From Bacillota bacterium (GTDB lineage Bacteria > Bacillota > Limnochordia > DTU087), in assembly GCA_012798695.1 (NCBI GenBank), contig JAAZMR010000074.1:1-64000 (forward strand): a DNA stretch of 64,000 nt, written 5' to 3'. This document shows positions 1 through 8,808 of the stretch, in pieces. Positions within the stretch are counted from its first letter, which is position 1. Each line of letters starts with the position of its first letter. The translations under genes were made by a program, and so were the position numbers. The notes beneath the pieces were generated by a model. It worked only from the letters and a program-made list of their open reading frames with translations. It was not told the DNA's origin and searched no databases.

Positions 1-477
1 AGCTTGTCCGCTAGCCGCAAGGAGTTTACCAAGTTTCTTTTCCGCCGCTACGGTGATGTGCTTGTCAGTACCGAATCTGGTGGTGAAGGCATTAACCTTC
101 AGTACTGCAATAATGTGATCAACTTCGATCTCCCCTGGAATCCGATGCGTCTGGAGCAAAGAATCGGGAGAGTACATCGATTAGGTCAGATCAAGAATGT
201 ATATGTGTTCAATCTCGCTACTCAAGGCACCATAGAGGAACACATATTGCGGCTGCTGCATGAGAAAATCAACATGTTTGAGATGGTAGTCGGCGAGCTA
301 GATGCCATCCTCACCCATCTCCATTTGGACAAATCCTTTGAGAGCCGTCTGATCGACATCTTCGTCCGATCAGAAACCGAAAGGGATCTGATGCGCGAAT
401 TTGATCGTCTCGGTGATAGCATCCTAAAAGCACGCAGTTTGCAGAGCGAGGGAACTATGCTTGATTTGCTGCCATGA
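1..477 (+). CDS. SNF2/RapA-type helicase, C-terminal part (gene enters from the left edge)
   Basis: This is the 3' end of an ATP-dependent SNF2-family DNA translocase; the 5' part lies outside the window and the frame is open from base 1. The visible part is the helicase C-terminal (RecA2) lobe, with STESGGEGINLQ (motif V) and QRIGRVHRLGQ (motif VI, arginine finger). A helical tail follows. It closely resembles the matching part of the SNF2 helicase at 5328-7067: both read LPWNPxRLEQRIGRVHRLGQ, then IEEHIL/IESHIL and a VxGELD segment. The next gene on the same strand encodes a coiled-coil protein related to the one that follows the second helicase. The role is probably DNA or protein-DNA remodelling in repair or defence, which is inferred. 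The family call is firm. Confidence 0.93.
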   Translation, partial: SLSASRKEFTKFLFRRYGDVLVSTESGGEGINLQYCNNVINFDLPWNPMRLEQRIGRVHRLGQIKNVYVFNLATQGTIEEHILRLLHEKINMFEMVVGELDAILTHLHLDKSFESRLIDIFVRSETERDLMREFDRLGDSILKARSLQSEGTMLDLLP

Positions 478-593
478 CCTTGCCTTTTGGTTTTCACCAC
501 GAGATCCACGATACGGTCCTACACCATTACTGACGGGAGGTTGGTCTCATCCAATCCGTTTCTAGTCAAACTACTACATCAGAGCTACAGCCA

Positions 594-1511
594 ATGCCCG
601 ACATGTCGCCAATTCAACTATCGGCAGACTCCCTATCAAGCCTAAGGGCTTTTCTGGAGCAGTTTTGCCACAACTCACATGTAGATTATTACTGGATAGA
701 GAATGACATTGCGGTTCTCCAACTCAGTGACGAGTTGGCTAGTCTCATGGATGGGCCCCGGACTCCTGGCTACATATGCAAACTAGCTCTCTCACCGGCA
801 TCAGCCCAGGCGCATACAGATGCAGAATTATTCATACCTGGAAGCTACCGCTGGGATAGGTTCCTAGAGATTACTCTCGATCAGGCCAGAGTCTCTTGCC
901 AATATGTGGTGGGAATACCGGGTTTCCTAGATGGTAACTCAGCGGAGGCACCTGAGGAGGAGAGCGGGCACTTAGTGTATGAACCCCATATTCTCTCACA
1001 CTGGCGCCTTAGCTACCGTACTGAACATGTCACTCGCCGCCAAGTGCTGGATCTTGCAGTGAATTTGGTGACCGGACACCTGCAGTCGGGGTACTATCAG
1101 AATCTCTTGAGATGCAATCTCGCTGACAAAGCACTACCATTACTGCCCCGAGCTAAGCGTCAACTGAGCTTCAAAGCTGCCTATCGCGTAATGTCCGACG
1201 AGATCGAGCATATCCTAGCACAAGAGGATTCCACCTGGGCCAAGACTGCCCAAAGCCAGCTGGCTGATGAGATACAGGCACTAGAGAAGTATTATCGCGA
1301 TCGCCTGGCCGCAAATGCCGCCAATGAGTCCTTACTATTCGAAAAAGAGAAACGTATACAGGAGCTTAAGCAGCGCTCACATCCGAGGGTGCTAGCCAGT
1401 CCGTTTGCTACAACTCTCGTTTATATACCCATGATTTGCTACCAGGCATCGATCGGCAAACAAACCCTATGCCTCCGGTTTGATCCCATATCCGGGCAGG
1501 CCCTATACTGA
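594..1511 (+). CDS. Coiled-coil partner protein of the SNF2 helicase (YqhG-like, function unknown)
   Basis: A 305-residue protein of unknown function, 116 bases downstream of the SNF2 gene on the same strand. The N-terminal half looks like a mixed alpha/beta domain. Residues about 200-265 are charged helix/coiled coil, with ALEKYYRDRL and then KEKRIQELKQR, followed by a short beta-rich end (TTLVYIPMICYQA). The same order (xxYYRxL, then RLGELDARY, then VACIWAPYVEF) occurs in the protein at 4067-5341, so the two appear distantly related. Bacillus places a YqhG protein beside the YqhH SNF2 helicase, and a similar pairing is likely here by context. The ATG at 594 is the only standard start after the in-frame stop at 531-533. 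A GGAGG at 536-540 lies too far upstream, so the start is uncertain. Confidence 0.75.
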   Translation: MPDMSPIQLSADSLSSLRAFLEQFCHNSHVDYYWIENDIAVLQLSDELASLMDGPRTPGYICKLALSPASAQAHTDAELFIPGSYRWDRFLEITLDQARVSCQYVVGIPGFLDGNSAEAPEEESGHLVYEPHILSHWRLSYRTEHVTRRQVLDLAVNLVTGHLQSGYYQNLLRCNLADKALPLLPRAKRQLSFKAAYRVMSDEIEHILAQEDSTWAKTAQSQLADEIQALEKYYRDRLAANAANESLLFEKEKRIQELKQRSHPRVLASPFATTLVYIPMICYQASIGKQTLCLRFDPISGQALY

Positions 1512-1534
1512 TCTACTAATGCTCCAATTCACGG

Positions 1535-4000
1535 TCATTTCTTGTTATTTAGTCTCTGAATCTGTTGCCTGATCCTCAGTTCGACCCGTTCTGGTAACGG
1601 TGAACTAGGGGGACGTACCACTTCCGATACGGCAGCTGCCTCTGGCATTGCCGAAGGATAGCTCTTAACAGGTAGGGGGATATAAGGCTCTCTACCCAAC
1701 AGATCATGCAAAACCAACAGAGCTGCTTCTTTGTCGGGGATGGTGCCCTTGATGTCGCTATCCGGATCTGTAGCAGCATAGGGAGGTAGAGGTGAGCCTA
1801 CGCAAGAGGGGCAACCTGTAGAGCAACTGCAATCCTCAATCAGCTGCAGGCAAGCTTCGAGTATCTGGCTGATTAGTTCATACCCTTTGTTGGCATAACC
1901 AATACCACCAGGAAATCGATCAAAAACAAAAACCGTGGGCACACCCATGTTACTTGAATCCACTACTGAGCCAATATCCATGGAGTCACACATAGCGTAA
2001 AGCGGCAGTACAGCCGTAATCACATTAGCAATCCCCAATAAGCCATCCTGAGGATTACGGCCCCACTGCCTTAACCGAGCGAGTGTCTCCAATGCAGGAG
2101 AAAGCCAGAAAGCACAGGTTTCCAGAGTACAAGGAGGCAAGGATACTTTGCCAAAACCAATACTATCCTGGCTGTAAAACTTGATCTTCTTGAACATATA
2201 GGTGATGTAGGTAACGCTCACTTCCCCAAACTGTGTCTTGCCCGTCTCTTGGTCTTTTTCGGTTTCCACGGTCTGGATCTGTACACGGCGATCAGTGATC
2301 GCTTGGGTGAAGTAATCTAGTTCCGCTCTGTGTACATAGGCAACCTTTTCCGTAAGGTTTAGCTCCGAGACAAAATACGTATCACCTTCATGGATATACA
2401 CAGCTTCTGTGTGCAACTGCATAAAAGCACTAAGCTCATCAGTACTGCCAATAACCTTATTACTTTCCGTAGTATCGATGATGGTATACGTGTTTTCGCT
2501 CATATTCCTTAGATTGACATCATCTGCCGGATAGCCACGCCCTGTCCAGAACCAACGGTCTCCACGGTATACTAACTGACGATCTTCACCTAGGATATCA
2601 AGCAGTGCTGGAGCCGATGGGCCGAAATTACTCTCTTCATCTACACGAATTGGCAATTCAAAGGCAGCCGCTCTCAAATGGCCCAGCGCTATGTATGGAT
2701 TGTCTGGATCTACAATGGCGTTTTCCGGACTTTGCTCAAAAAAGTATTGTGGATGCTGCATAAGGTACTGATCAATGGGGTTATTATGCCCGATGAGAAT
2801 AACCAGCGAATCAGCACTTTGCCGACCGGCTCGGCCTGCCTGCTGCCATACACTGGCAATGGTCCCGGGAAAACCTACGATCAGACAAGCATCGAGGCTG
2901 CCGATGTCTATCCCCAGCTCAAGAGCATTGGTGCAGCTTACACCCAATAGCTCACCGGAAAAAAGCTGTCTTTCAATCGCCCGACGCTCTTCTGGCAAAT
3001 AGCCTCCTCGATATGCTCTGATGGAATTGGCCAGCCCGCTGCCATATCGCGCCAATTCTTCCCGCACATATCGGTAAATCAGCTCCGCTACCACCCGAGC
3101 TTTGGTAAAGGTAATCGTCTGGATGCGCTGCCTTAAGAGCCGTACCATTAGATCCTTGGCTTCGCTATTAGAGCTGCGCCGCTCCAACCCATCAGACAGG
3201 AGAGGCGGATTCCAAAGCAAGAAATGTTTCTGCCCTTTGGGAGAACCGTCGTTTTCCACTAATACCATCTCTTGACCGGTCAGATCCCGGGCCAATTCTG
3301 CCGGATTGGCAATAGTGGCAGAACAACAGATAAACTGTGGACTAGCCTGGTAATGACGGCAAATTCTGTGCAGGCGTCGGAGAACATTGGCCACGTTGCT
3401 ACCGAAAATACCACGATAGGTATGGATTTCATCAATGACGACAAACCGCAGATTGGCAAAGAAATGACCCCAGCTCGGATGATGTGGCAAGATGGCACCA
3501 TGCAGCATATCAGGATTTGTCAGGATAACATTACCCTGATCACGCAGTTTGCGTCTTAGGTCCCTGGGTGTATCACCATCATATGTCCCAGCTACCAAAG
3601 GTAAGGACGGAATCAGTGACTGCCAACGCAGCAGACCCTGTAACTGGTCTTGGGCGAGAGCCTTGGTTGGAAACACATAGAGAGCCTTGCTGTTGGGATC
3701 CTGCAGCAGAGTCTCTAAAACTGGCAGGTTGTAGCATAATGTCTTTCCACTGGCTGTCGATGTAACGATCACAGTATTACTGCCTGCCCTGATGGTGTCT
3801 AGAGCAGTGGCTTGGTGAGCATAAAGCCGCTCTATGCCCATTTCGGACAAAGCTGCCTTCAACTCGGGCAACATGCCAGCTTTGGGATGGCCAAAAGCAG
3901 CCTCTCGGGCCGGTAATCGCCTAACAGCTACAGCTTGTCCCCTATAACCACTGCCATTGAGCAATTCTTGCAGGAACGACTCTATCATCATTGGTTGCAC
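1535..4000 (-). CDS. DEAD/DEAH-box helicase with C-terminal DUF1998 zinc domain (MrfA/YprA-like)
   Basis: A superfamily 2 DNA helicase of 821 residues. Visible motifs are TSTASGKT (Walker A, about residue 82), VIDEIHTY (DEIH Walker B, about 190), CSATIANP (motif III) and QQAGRAGRQ (motif VI, about 390). The C-terminal DUF1998 region carries the four-cysteine cluster CSCSTGCPSC near residue 728, which binds metal in this family. Bacillus MrfA (YprA), a 3'-5' helicase for mitomycin-type lesions, has this architecture and is slightly shorter; it works with the nuclease MrfB, which is not seen here. The ATG start has a GAGGGGTG Shine-Dalgarno. It follows the Cys-rich gene on the same strand with a 66-base gap, and meets the gene at 594-1511 tail to tail with 23 bases between stops. 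A DISARM-like function is an alternative but is not supported. Confidence 0.88.
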   Translation of the reverse strand: MQPMMIESFLQELLNGSGYRGQAVAVRRLPAREAAFGHPKAGMLPELKAALSEMGIERLYAHQATALDTIRAGSNTVIVTSTASGKTLCYNLPVLETLLQDPNSKALYVFPTKALAQDQLQGLLRWQSLIPSLPLVAGTYDGDTPRDLRRKLRDQGNVILTNPDMLHGAILPHHPSWGHFFANLRFVVIDEIHTYRGIFGSNVANVLRRLHRICRHYQASPQFICCSATIANPAELARDLTGQEMVLVENDGSPKGQKHFLLWNPPLLSDGLERRSSNSEAKDLMVRLLRQRIQTITFTKARVVAELIYRYVREELARYGSGLANSIRAYRGGYLPEERRAIERQLFSGELLGVSCTNALELGIDIGSLDACLIVGFPGTIASVWQQAGRAGRQSADSLVILIGHNNPIDQYLMQHPQYFFEQSPENAIVDPDNPYIALGHLRAAAFELPIRVDEESNFGPSAPALLDILGEDRQLVYRGDRWFWTGRGYPADDVNLRNMSENTYTIIDTTESNKVIGSTDELSAFMQLHTEAVYIHEGDTYFVSELNLTEKVAYVHRAELDYFTQAITDRRVQIQTVETEKDQETGKTQFGEVSVTYITYMFKKIKFYSQDSIGFGKVSLPPCTLETCAFWLSPALETLARLRQWGRNPQDGLLGIANVITAVLPLYAMCDSMDIGSVVDSSNMGVPTVFVFDRFPGGIGYANKGYELISQILEACLQLIEDCSCSTGCPSCVGSPLPPYAATDPDSDIKGTIPDKEAALLVLHDLLGREPYIPLPVKSYPSAMPEAAAVSEVVRPPSSPLPERVELRIRQQIQRLNNKK

Positions 4001-4066
4001 CCCTCGCCCTTCTCTGTGACCTTTTGATCACATGCTAGGGTTCTCCCCTAATTCCATAATTACCTG

Positions 4067-5341
4067 CTAAGCCCACCGCCATCCATAGTTGGTCAGAGAC
4101 ATGCAGGCATGGCAACTGGTGTCAAAACAATGGGTGCAAACCTCCTTTGTCCGGGCTAATGACTCCGATTCGCTGGGAAGAAGGCAGCTAGCACTTGCAT
4201 CCCAAGGGCAGGAAGCGGTGCATTCATCACAAACATAAGCTTCACAGATATGACACTTCGACTGAGCACATCCCCGACAAACCTTCTGACCACAACCAGG
4301 GCAAATATCGTGACAGCTCCGGCAAACCACGTTGCCGCATGAACAGAGAATCAGCCCATCCGCCAATTCGTGACAAGCATCACAAAGCGTGTCGGCAAAT
4401 CGATCAGCCATGCAATTGTATAGATATGTATGGTCTTCGGCTAGTTGCGGTATATGGAAGGTGAATTCGACATATGGAGCCCAAATACAGGCTACACCTA
4501 CCAGGGACACCTGTAACCGAGCGGCGTAGCGAGCGTCTAACTCACCTAACCGCCAGGTCATATCCTGCTTGATCTCCTCAAGATACGCCTGATACCTGGC
4601 TTCTGCCTCTCCAATCTCCTGCTTGAGGGAGGAGATCTGACTGGCGTAGGCTGCCTGTGTATTTAGTGAACGGGCCAAATCTGCCCTGACTGAAGCCACG
4701 GCTAATCTGCGAAAAAGTTTGCGCAAAGGGTACATAGCTTCTTGACCTAACTGCCGATAGTACTGCTGTAGGCGCTCCTGCTCTTGCTTATACCGAGACC
4801 GCACCCCCGCCTCGATACTACGCGCAGCCTGTGGTAACCTGTCCTGCAAATACTGACAGGCTTTCACATATAGACGGCATAACTCATAATCTTCACTATG
4901 GAACGCCAACTGATCTTGATGGTCTCCCCATGGCTGCCATCTGGGCCCTTTTTGCCACCCGGAGTTGAGCTGGCGCTTGCCTTGAGACTTGACTACGTCT
5001 TTCCTTCCCTGGTTTCTTCTCTGAGAAAAACGCAGCCCAGGAATAGAACCTGTCTTGAGCAATGTCAGCTTCTGGGATAGGTTTACCACAGGCATAGGCC
5101 GCTCTTCACAAGGATCTAGCAAGATCGACCAAAGGCTAGACATTTTTGTGTCAGCCACCAAAGTAACGCCAAAACTAAACAATACCAACCTTTTGTAAAG
5201 AAAACGCTTCTCTGTCGGGAAAGCCTTGTCATTTACCCATAGTCTTTTTGCCCGTCTCTGGGCTCGATCAGGACAATACTCATTCCATAAAATAAACTCA
5301 GTAATATGACCCTGGTTCTTGACGTGATCACTTGTCAACAC
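4067..5341 (-). CDS. Coiled-coil protein with cysteine-rich zinc-binding C-terminus, SNF2 partner (function unknown)
   Basis: About 424 residues, not a family I can name with certainty. The N-terminal 150 residues are probably globular, the middle is a long charged coiled coil (QEQERLQQYYRQL to TWRLGELDARYAARL), then comes a short beta segment (VACIWAPYVEF). The last 100 residues hold about 24 cysteines in CxxC pairs (CDAC, CSC, CRSC, CPGC, CRGC, CHIC, CDEC, CTHC, CHAC), typical of several treble-clef or RING-like zinc sites. The coiled coil and beta segment resemble the protein at 594-1511, which lacks the cysteine part. I chose GTG at 5341: it lies after a GAGGAAG Shine-Dalgarno and overlaps the helicase stop by 14 bases, suggesting coupled translation. 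TTG at 5338 is equally possible; an ATG at 5392 would force a 65-base overlap. Confidence 0.75.
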   Translation of the reverse strand: MLTSDHVKNQGHITEFILWNEYCPDRAQRRAKRLWVNDKAFPTEKRFLYKRLVLFSFGVTLVADTKMSSLWSILLDPCEERPMPVVNLSQKLTLLKTGSIPGLRFSQRRNQGRKDVVKSQGKRQLNSGWQKGPRWQPWGDHQDQLAFHSEDYELCRLYVKACQYLQDRLPQAARSIEAGVRSRYKQEQERLQQYYRQLGQEAMYPLRKLFRRLAVASVRADLARSLNTQAAYASQISSLKQEIGEAEARYQAYLEEIKQDMTWRLGELDARYAARLQVSLVGVACIWAPYVEFTFHIPQLAEDHTYLYNCMADRFADTLCDACHELADGLILCSCGNVVCRSCHDICPGCGQKVCRGCAQSKCHICEAYVCDECTASCPWDASASCLLPSESESLARTKEVCTHCFDTSCHACMSLTNYGWRWA

Positions 5342-7067
5342 TTTGCCAGCTTCCTCTCGTGGCACCCCCAGGCACCTCTGGCTCGACCCCATCCAGAACA
5401 GCCTGGTTAAGTAGGTTCACTTGGTCATATCGTCGCCTGCTGGCTGAAAGCTGAGCCCCCAAGTTTTCAATCTGCCGAGCAAGGACAGAGTTATTGTCAC
5501 TACCTAGAAGCGCATGGGCCAGCTCCATTTCCAAAGATCTCCTGTTCACTGGTAGAATCAAGTCTAGTTCGCCTATCACCTGTTCAAACATGCGAATCTT
5601 CTTTTCCAATAGATAGAGGATATGTGATTCGATTGTATCTTCAAGCACCAGATTGACCACTAGCACATCTCGCGTTTGCCCTAAACGGTGCACCCTACCT
5701 ATGCGCTGTTCCAGTCGCAACGGATTCCATGGTAGGTCATAGTTAATTACTCTCCGACAGAATTGAAGATTCCGGCCTTCCCCACCTGCTTCCGTAGAAA
5801 CGAGGATTTGAGCATCTTGGCGAAATGCTTCGATGGCGACATCCTTGGCCTTGCGGCCTAGTCCACCATGGTAAACCGCCACCCGTAGGTTCCTTTTTCT
5901 CAATCTCTCGACAATTTGCTCCTGCGAACGGCGAAACTCTGTGAAAACGATTGCTCTTTCATTCGTGTTGCCAATGGCCTCCATGAGATGATTCAACTTA
6001 CTACCGGTCACATTCTGCAGCCGATCTCTAATCTCTATAGCATCCTCTTCGGCAAGATAACGAGACTGCTTGTTGGCAATCATGTGGGCAAGGGTGGCGA
6101 GTACGGCTCCGGTGCTGCTGCATAGTTCCCGAAGCAGCACTACCATTGGCAGGATATTTCTCTCCTGGGCGGATAATCTGAGATATGCTTGATGAAGTTT
6201 CTGCCACAGCACCAGGTAAGCTTCACGTTCGGCGAGAGAGGGGCTCACGAGAATTGTGCTTACTTGTCTACGGGGAAACTTGAGCTGGGTAGCCTGGCGA
6301 GTGGAGCGGACCATCACCTCGGAAAGCCGCCTACGCAGCTCACTGACATTTTTGGGAGTATGCTTATCTAGCATGAATGCCTGCTTAAACTGTGTGAAAG
6401 TCTGTAGTTTCCCTGGCCAGAGTAAGGTAACTAGATTGTAGAGCTCCCGCAGATCGTTTTGAACTGGTGTCGCTGTTAGGAGCAGAAGATAGGTCTTCTG
6501 AACCTGATTGACAAACTTCCAGGCGAGGGTAGCACGGTTTTTCAACCGATGAGCTTCATCAACAATGACCATGTCCCAAGGGGATGACTGAATCTTGGTG
6601 GCATGCTGTGGTCGCTTAGCAGCATCTAGCGAGACAATCACCCTTGTTGCCTGCTCAACGTCTGCAAACTGATTGACCGTAAAAGATAAGTTCAACTTCT
6701 CCCTGAGTTCGGTCTGCCACTGTTTGACCAAAGCCGGAGGTGTGAGAATCAGGCATCGCTGCACGAGGCCCCAATGCATGTATTCACGCAGGATTACCCC
6801 TGCTTCGATCGTCTTGCCGAGACCGACCTCATCAGCCAAGATGGCTCGGCCCTTCATCAATCGAATTGCCTGTAGTATGGCTTTCTCTTGATGGGGATAA
6901 AGCTGCAGGTCCGGCAGTGCACGCAAAGACTCAAGTCCTCTTTGCTGTTCCAAGCGCAGCAATAGCTCTGCCTCTCGACCAATGAGCGGCCATGGTAGGG
7001 GGACAGGCAAGCCACGAGCAGCCTCCTGCAGGAGCTGAAGTCCCCGGGAGTCAAATAAGATCTCCAA
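5328..7067 (-). CDS. SNF2/RapA-type helicase
   Basis: A complete 579-residue SNF2-family ATPase. Motifs: ADEVGLGKT (Walker A, about residue 80), VDEAHRLKN (DEAH box, about 169), LLTATPVQN (motif III), STEAGGEGRNLQ (motif V) and QRIGRVHRLGQ (motif VI, about 454). The compact form without extra N-terminal domains resembles RapA/HepA and Bacillus YqhH proteins, which remodel nucleic-acid complexes using ATP. The start is TTG at 7067 after GAGGTGAGG. It lies 27 bases downstream of a murC paralogue and overlaps the partner gene, so murC, helicase, partner and the DUF1998 helicase look like one minus-strand operon. The helicase at the left edge is a paralogue in the opposite orientation. Confidence 0.93.
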   Translation of the reverse strand: MEILFDSRGLQLLQEAARGLPVPLPWPLIGREAELLLRLEQQRGLESLRALPDLQLYPHQEKAILQAIRLMKGRAILADEVGLGKTIEAGVILREYMHWGLVQRCLILTPPALVKQWQTELREKLNLSFTVNQFADVEQATRVIVSLDAAKRPQHATKIQSSPWDMVIVDEAHRLKNRATLAWKFVNQVQKTYLLLLTATPVQNDLRELYNLVTLLWPGKLQTFTQFKQAFMLDKHTPKNVSELRRRLSEVMVRSTRQATQLKFPRRQVSTILVSPSLAEREAYLVLWQKLHQAYLRLSAQERNILPMVVLLRELCSSTGAVLATLAHMIANKQSRYLAEEDAIEIRDRLQNVTGSKLNHLMEAIGNTNERAIVFTEFRRSQEQIVERLRKRNLRVAVYHGGLGRKAKDVAIEAFRQDAQILVSTEAGGEGRNLQFCRRVINYDLPWNPLRLEQRIGRVHRLGQTRDVLVVNLVLEDTIESHILYLLEKKIRMFEQVIGELDLILPVNRRSLEMELAHALLGSDNNSVLARQIENLGAQLSASRRRYDQVNLLNQAVLDGVEPEVPGGATRGSWQSVDK

Positions 7068-7094
7068 GCCTCACCTCACCCACTATCTCCACCG

Positions 7095-8537
7095 CTACAT
7101 ACTTCGTGCATCCTTCTGGGGCAGGCGTTTCACCAAAGCATGGGCAGTCTGCCAGATATCACCAGCTCCCATAGTAATTACCAGATCATTTTGCTGCAGA
7201 TGGGGAAGCAGGCTATCCGGAATATTACTCTTGTCTCCGATGTAGAGCACTTTCTCTGGGCCGATCTCCTCACCAACCAGTTCTGCCAATAGTTCAGCAG
7301 TGACTCCCGGTAATGGCTTTTCTGGTGGTGGCGCATAGATATCTGTAATCACCACTAAATCCGCGTCTCCAAAAGAACGACCGAATTCTTCCATCAAGAG
7401 CTGGGTGCGACTGTATCGCTGTGGTTGAAAAATTGCTACTACCCGGCGGCCGAACTCTCTGGCTGCTTGCAGTGTCTTTTTGAGTTCAGTGGGATGATGC
7501 GCGTAATCGTCATAGACAACAACCCCGTCTCCGGCACCGATCCACTCGAAGCGGCGGTGAGCTCCGTGAAAATCATCGAGGACATCTACGATACGGTCAA
7601 ATTCCAGGCCCACCTCCTGGGCTACCGCTATCGCAGCCAATGCGTTCTCTACATTATATGCACCGGGCACCACCAGCCTAGCTTTCCCCAAAAGCTTGTC
7701 ACTACAGTATACTGAAAAACTCGAAGCTGAACCGGCCAGGTAAATATCCTCTGCTCGGTAGTCCCTGCTCAGGTCAGCTCTTGGCTGAGGTATTGCTTCC
7801 GGCATACCACGGGATTCCTGCCCTATCCCGTAAGTCACTACCGAGAACCGATCTTGGGCTTGCTCGATACAGTCCTTAAGAGCTGCATAGGCTTGGTGGC
7901 TGATGATAAGCATGCCCCCATCCTTAATATTAGCCAAGAAATCTCCGTAGCTTGCCACTAGCTGACCGGCCCGACCGCCATAGTTCTCCAAATGATCAGC
8001 TTCTACACTGGTGACTATCGCTATGAGCGGATAGTATCGCAAAAACGAACCATCACTCTCATCAGCCTCTGCCACTACATATCTGCCGCGGCCCCAGCAG
8101 GCATGCACACATTGGTTTTGCATTTCTCCCCCGGCCAAGACAGTCGGATCTAGCCCGAGGCTGCTGAGGATATGAGCAATCATCCCAGTTATGGTGGTCT
8201 TGCCATGGGCACCAGCCACCGCAATCCCATCATGGCTGTTGATAATACGAGCCAGCATTTCCGAACGATGCAGGATCGCTATGTCAAGCCGCTTGGCCTC
8301 TTGAATCTCAGGGTTGTGTCCGGGAATCGCTGAGGAAAAGACTACCATGTCAGCACCAGCCACATGAGCAGCAGCATGGCCAACATATACTTCCGCCCCT
8401 GCCCTCTGCAAAGATCTCACTACATCAGAATCTTTCAGATCCGAACCACTGACTTTGTATCCCATCTGCAAAAGAACGGTCGCGATGGCACTCATTCCTA
8501 CCCCACCGATCCCGATCATATGAATATGCTGTACCAA
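7095..8537 (-). CDS. murC: UDP-N-acetylmuramate-L-alanine ligase, paralogue 1
   Basis: A full-length Mur ligase of the MurC type, adding L-alanine to UDP-MurNAc in the cytoplasm with ATP. It shows the N-terminal GIGGVGMSAIA loop for UDP-MurNAc, the ATP loop AGAHGKTTITG, EADESDGSF, VEADHLENYG (metal site), DDYAHHPTELK and FQPQRYSRT. The dcw cluster at 27.4 kb holds a second intact murC, so this organism has two. This copy precedes the SNF2 helicase operon rather than cell-wall genes. I chose TTG at 8537, ten bases after GGAGG, giving an N-terminus MVQHIHMIGIGG; an upstream TTG at 8576 is less likely. Nothing points to a lost active site. Whether it is redundant, conditional or specific to another substrate cannot be told from the sequence. 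Confidence 0.93.
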   Translation of the reverse strand: MVQHIHMIGIGGVGMSAIATVLLQMGYKVSGSDLKDSDVVRSLQRAGAEVYVGHAAAHVAGADMVVFSSAIPGHNPEIQEAKRLDIAILHRSEMLARIINSHDGIAVAGAHGKTTITGMIAHILSSLGLDPTVLAGGEMQNQCVHACWGRGRYVVAEADESDGSFLRYYPLIAIVTSVEADHLENYGGRAGQLVASYGDFLANIKDGGMLIISHQAYAALKDCIEQAQDRFSVVTYGIGQESRGMPEAIPQPRADLSRDYRAEDIYLAGSASSFSVYCSDKLLGKARLVVPGAYNVENALAAIAVAQEVGLEFDRIVDVLDDFHGAHRRFEWIGAGDGVVVYDDYAHHPTELKKTLQAAREFGRRVVAIFQPQRYSRTQLLMEEFGRSFGDADLVVITDIYAPPPEKPLPGVTAELLAELVGEEIGPEKVLYIGDKSNIPDSLLPHLQQNDLVITMGAGDIWQTAHALVKRLPQKDARSM

Positions 8538-8670
8538 GGCAGGGGCACCTCCAGTCTTACCACTAATATCCCCCAAGTTGAATCATGATATTACCCTCTA
8601 GGCTTTATCCGCCTAGCCCACCCTTTTCGCCGTCATACTCTCATGATCCTGCCGAGGGTGCTTGCCATCA

Positions 8671-8714
8671 CCAAAAAAACTCCCACCCCAGAGGCCTTAA
8701 CATCTAGGGGTGGG
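8671..8714 (-). terminator. Intrinsic terminator after spoIIP
   Basis: On the minus strand a stem with arms CCCACCCC and GGGGTGGG (8682-8714) is followed by a run of seven T (complement of 8673-8679). It lies about 100 bases past the spoIIP stop and separates that run of genes from murC paralogue 1. The rest of the gap 8538-8808 shows nothing I can name. Confidence 0.8.
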
Positions 8715-8808
8715 TCTTAAGATCCAATGAACCGGATATGCAAGCCGGACCTTCTCTCCACGAACAGCTATACGCTCAGCATTACCCGGCGAAGGGGGTT
8801 ATGTCACC

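Noticed and set aside
1-7067. DISARM-type defence system
   Set aside because: SNF2 and DUF1998 parts are present, but there is no DNA methylase and no PLD-domain protein. The DUF1998 part is fused to its helicase as in MrfA, not split as in DrmA/DrmB.
7095-8537. The first Mur ligase as MurD or Mpl
   Set aside because: It has the MurC-type N-terminal GIGGVGMSAIA loop, AHGKTT and the full set of MurC motifs with MurC length. Nothing indicates MurD or the muropeptide ligase.
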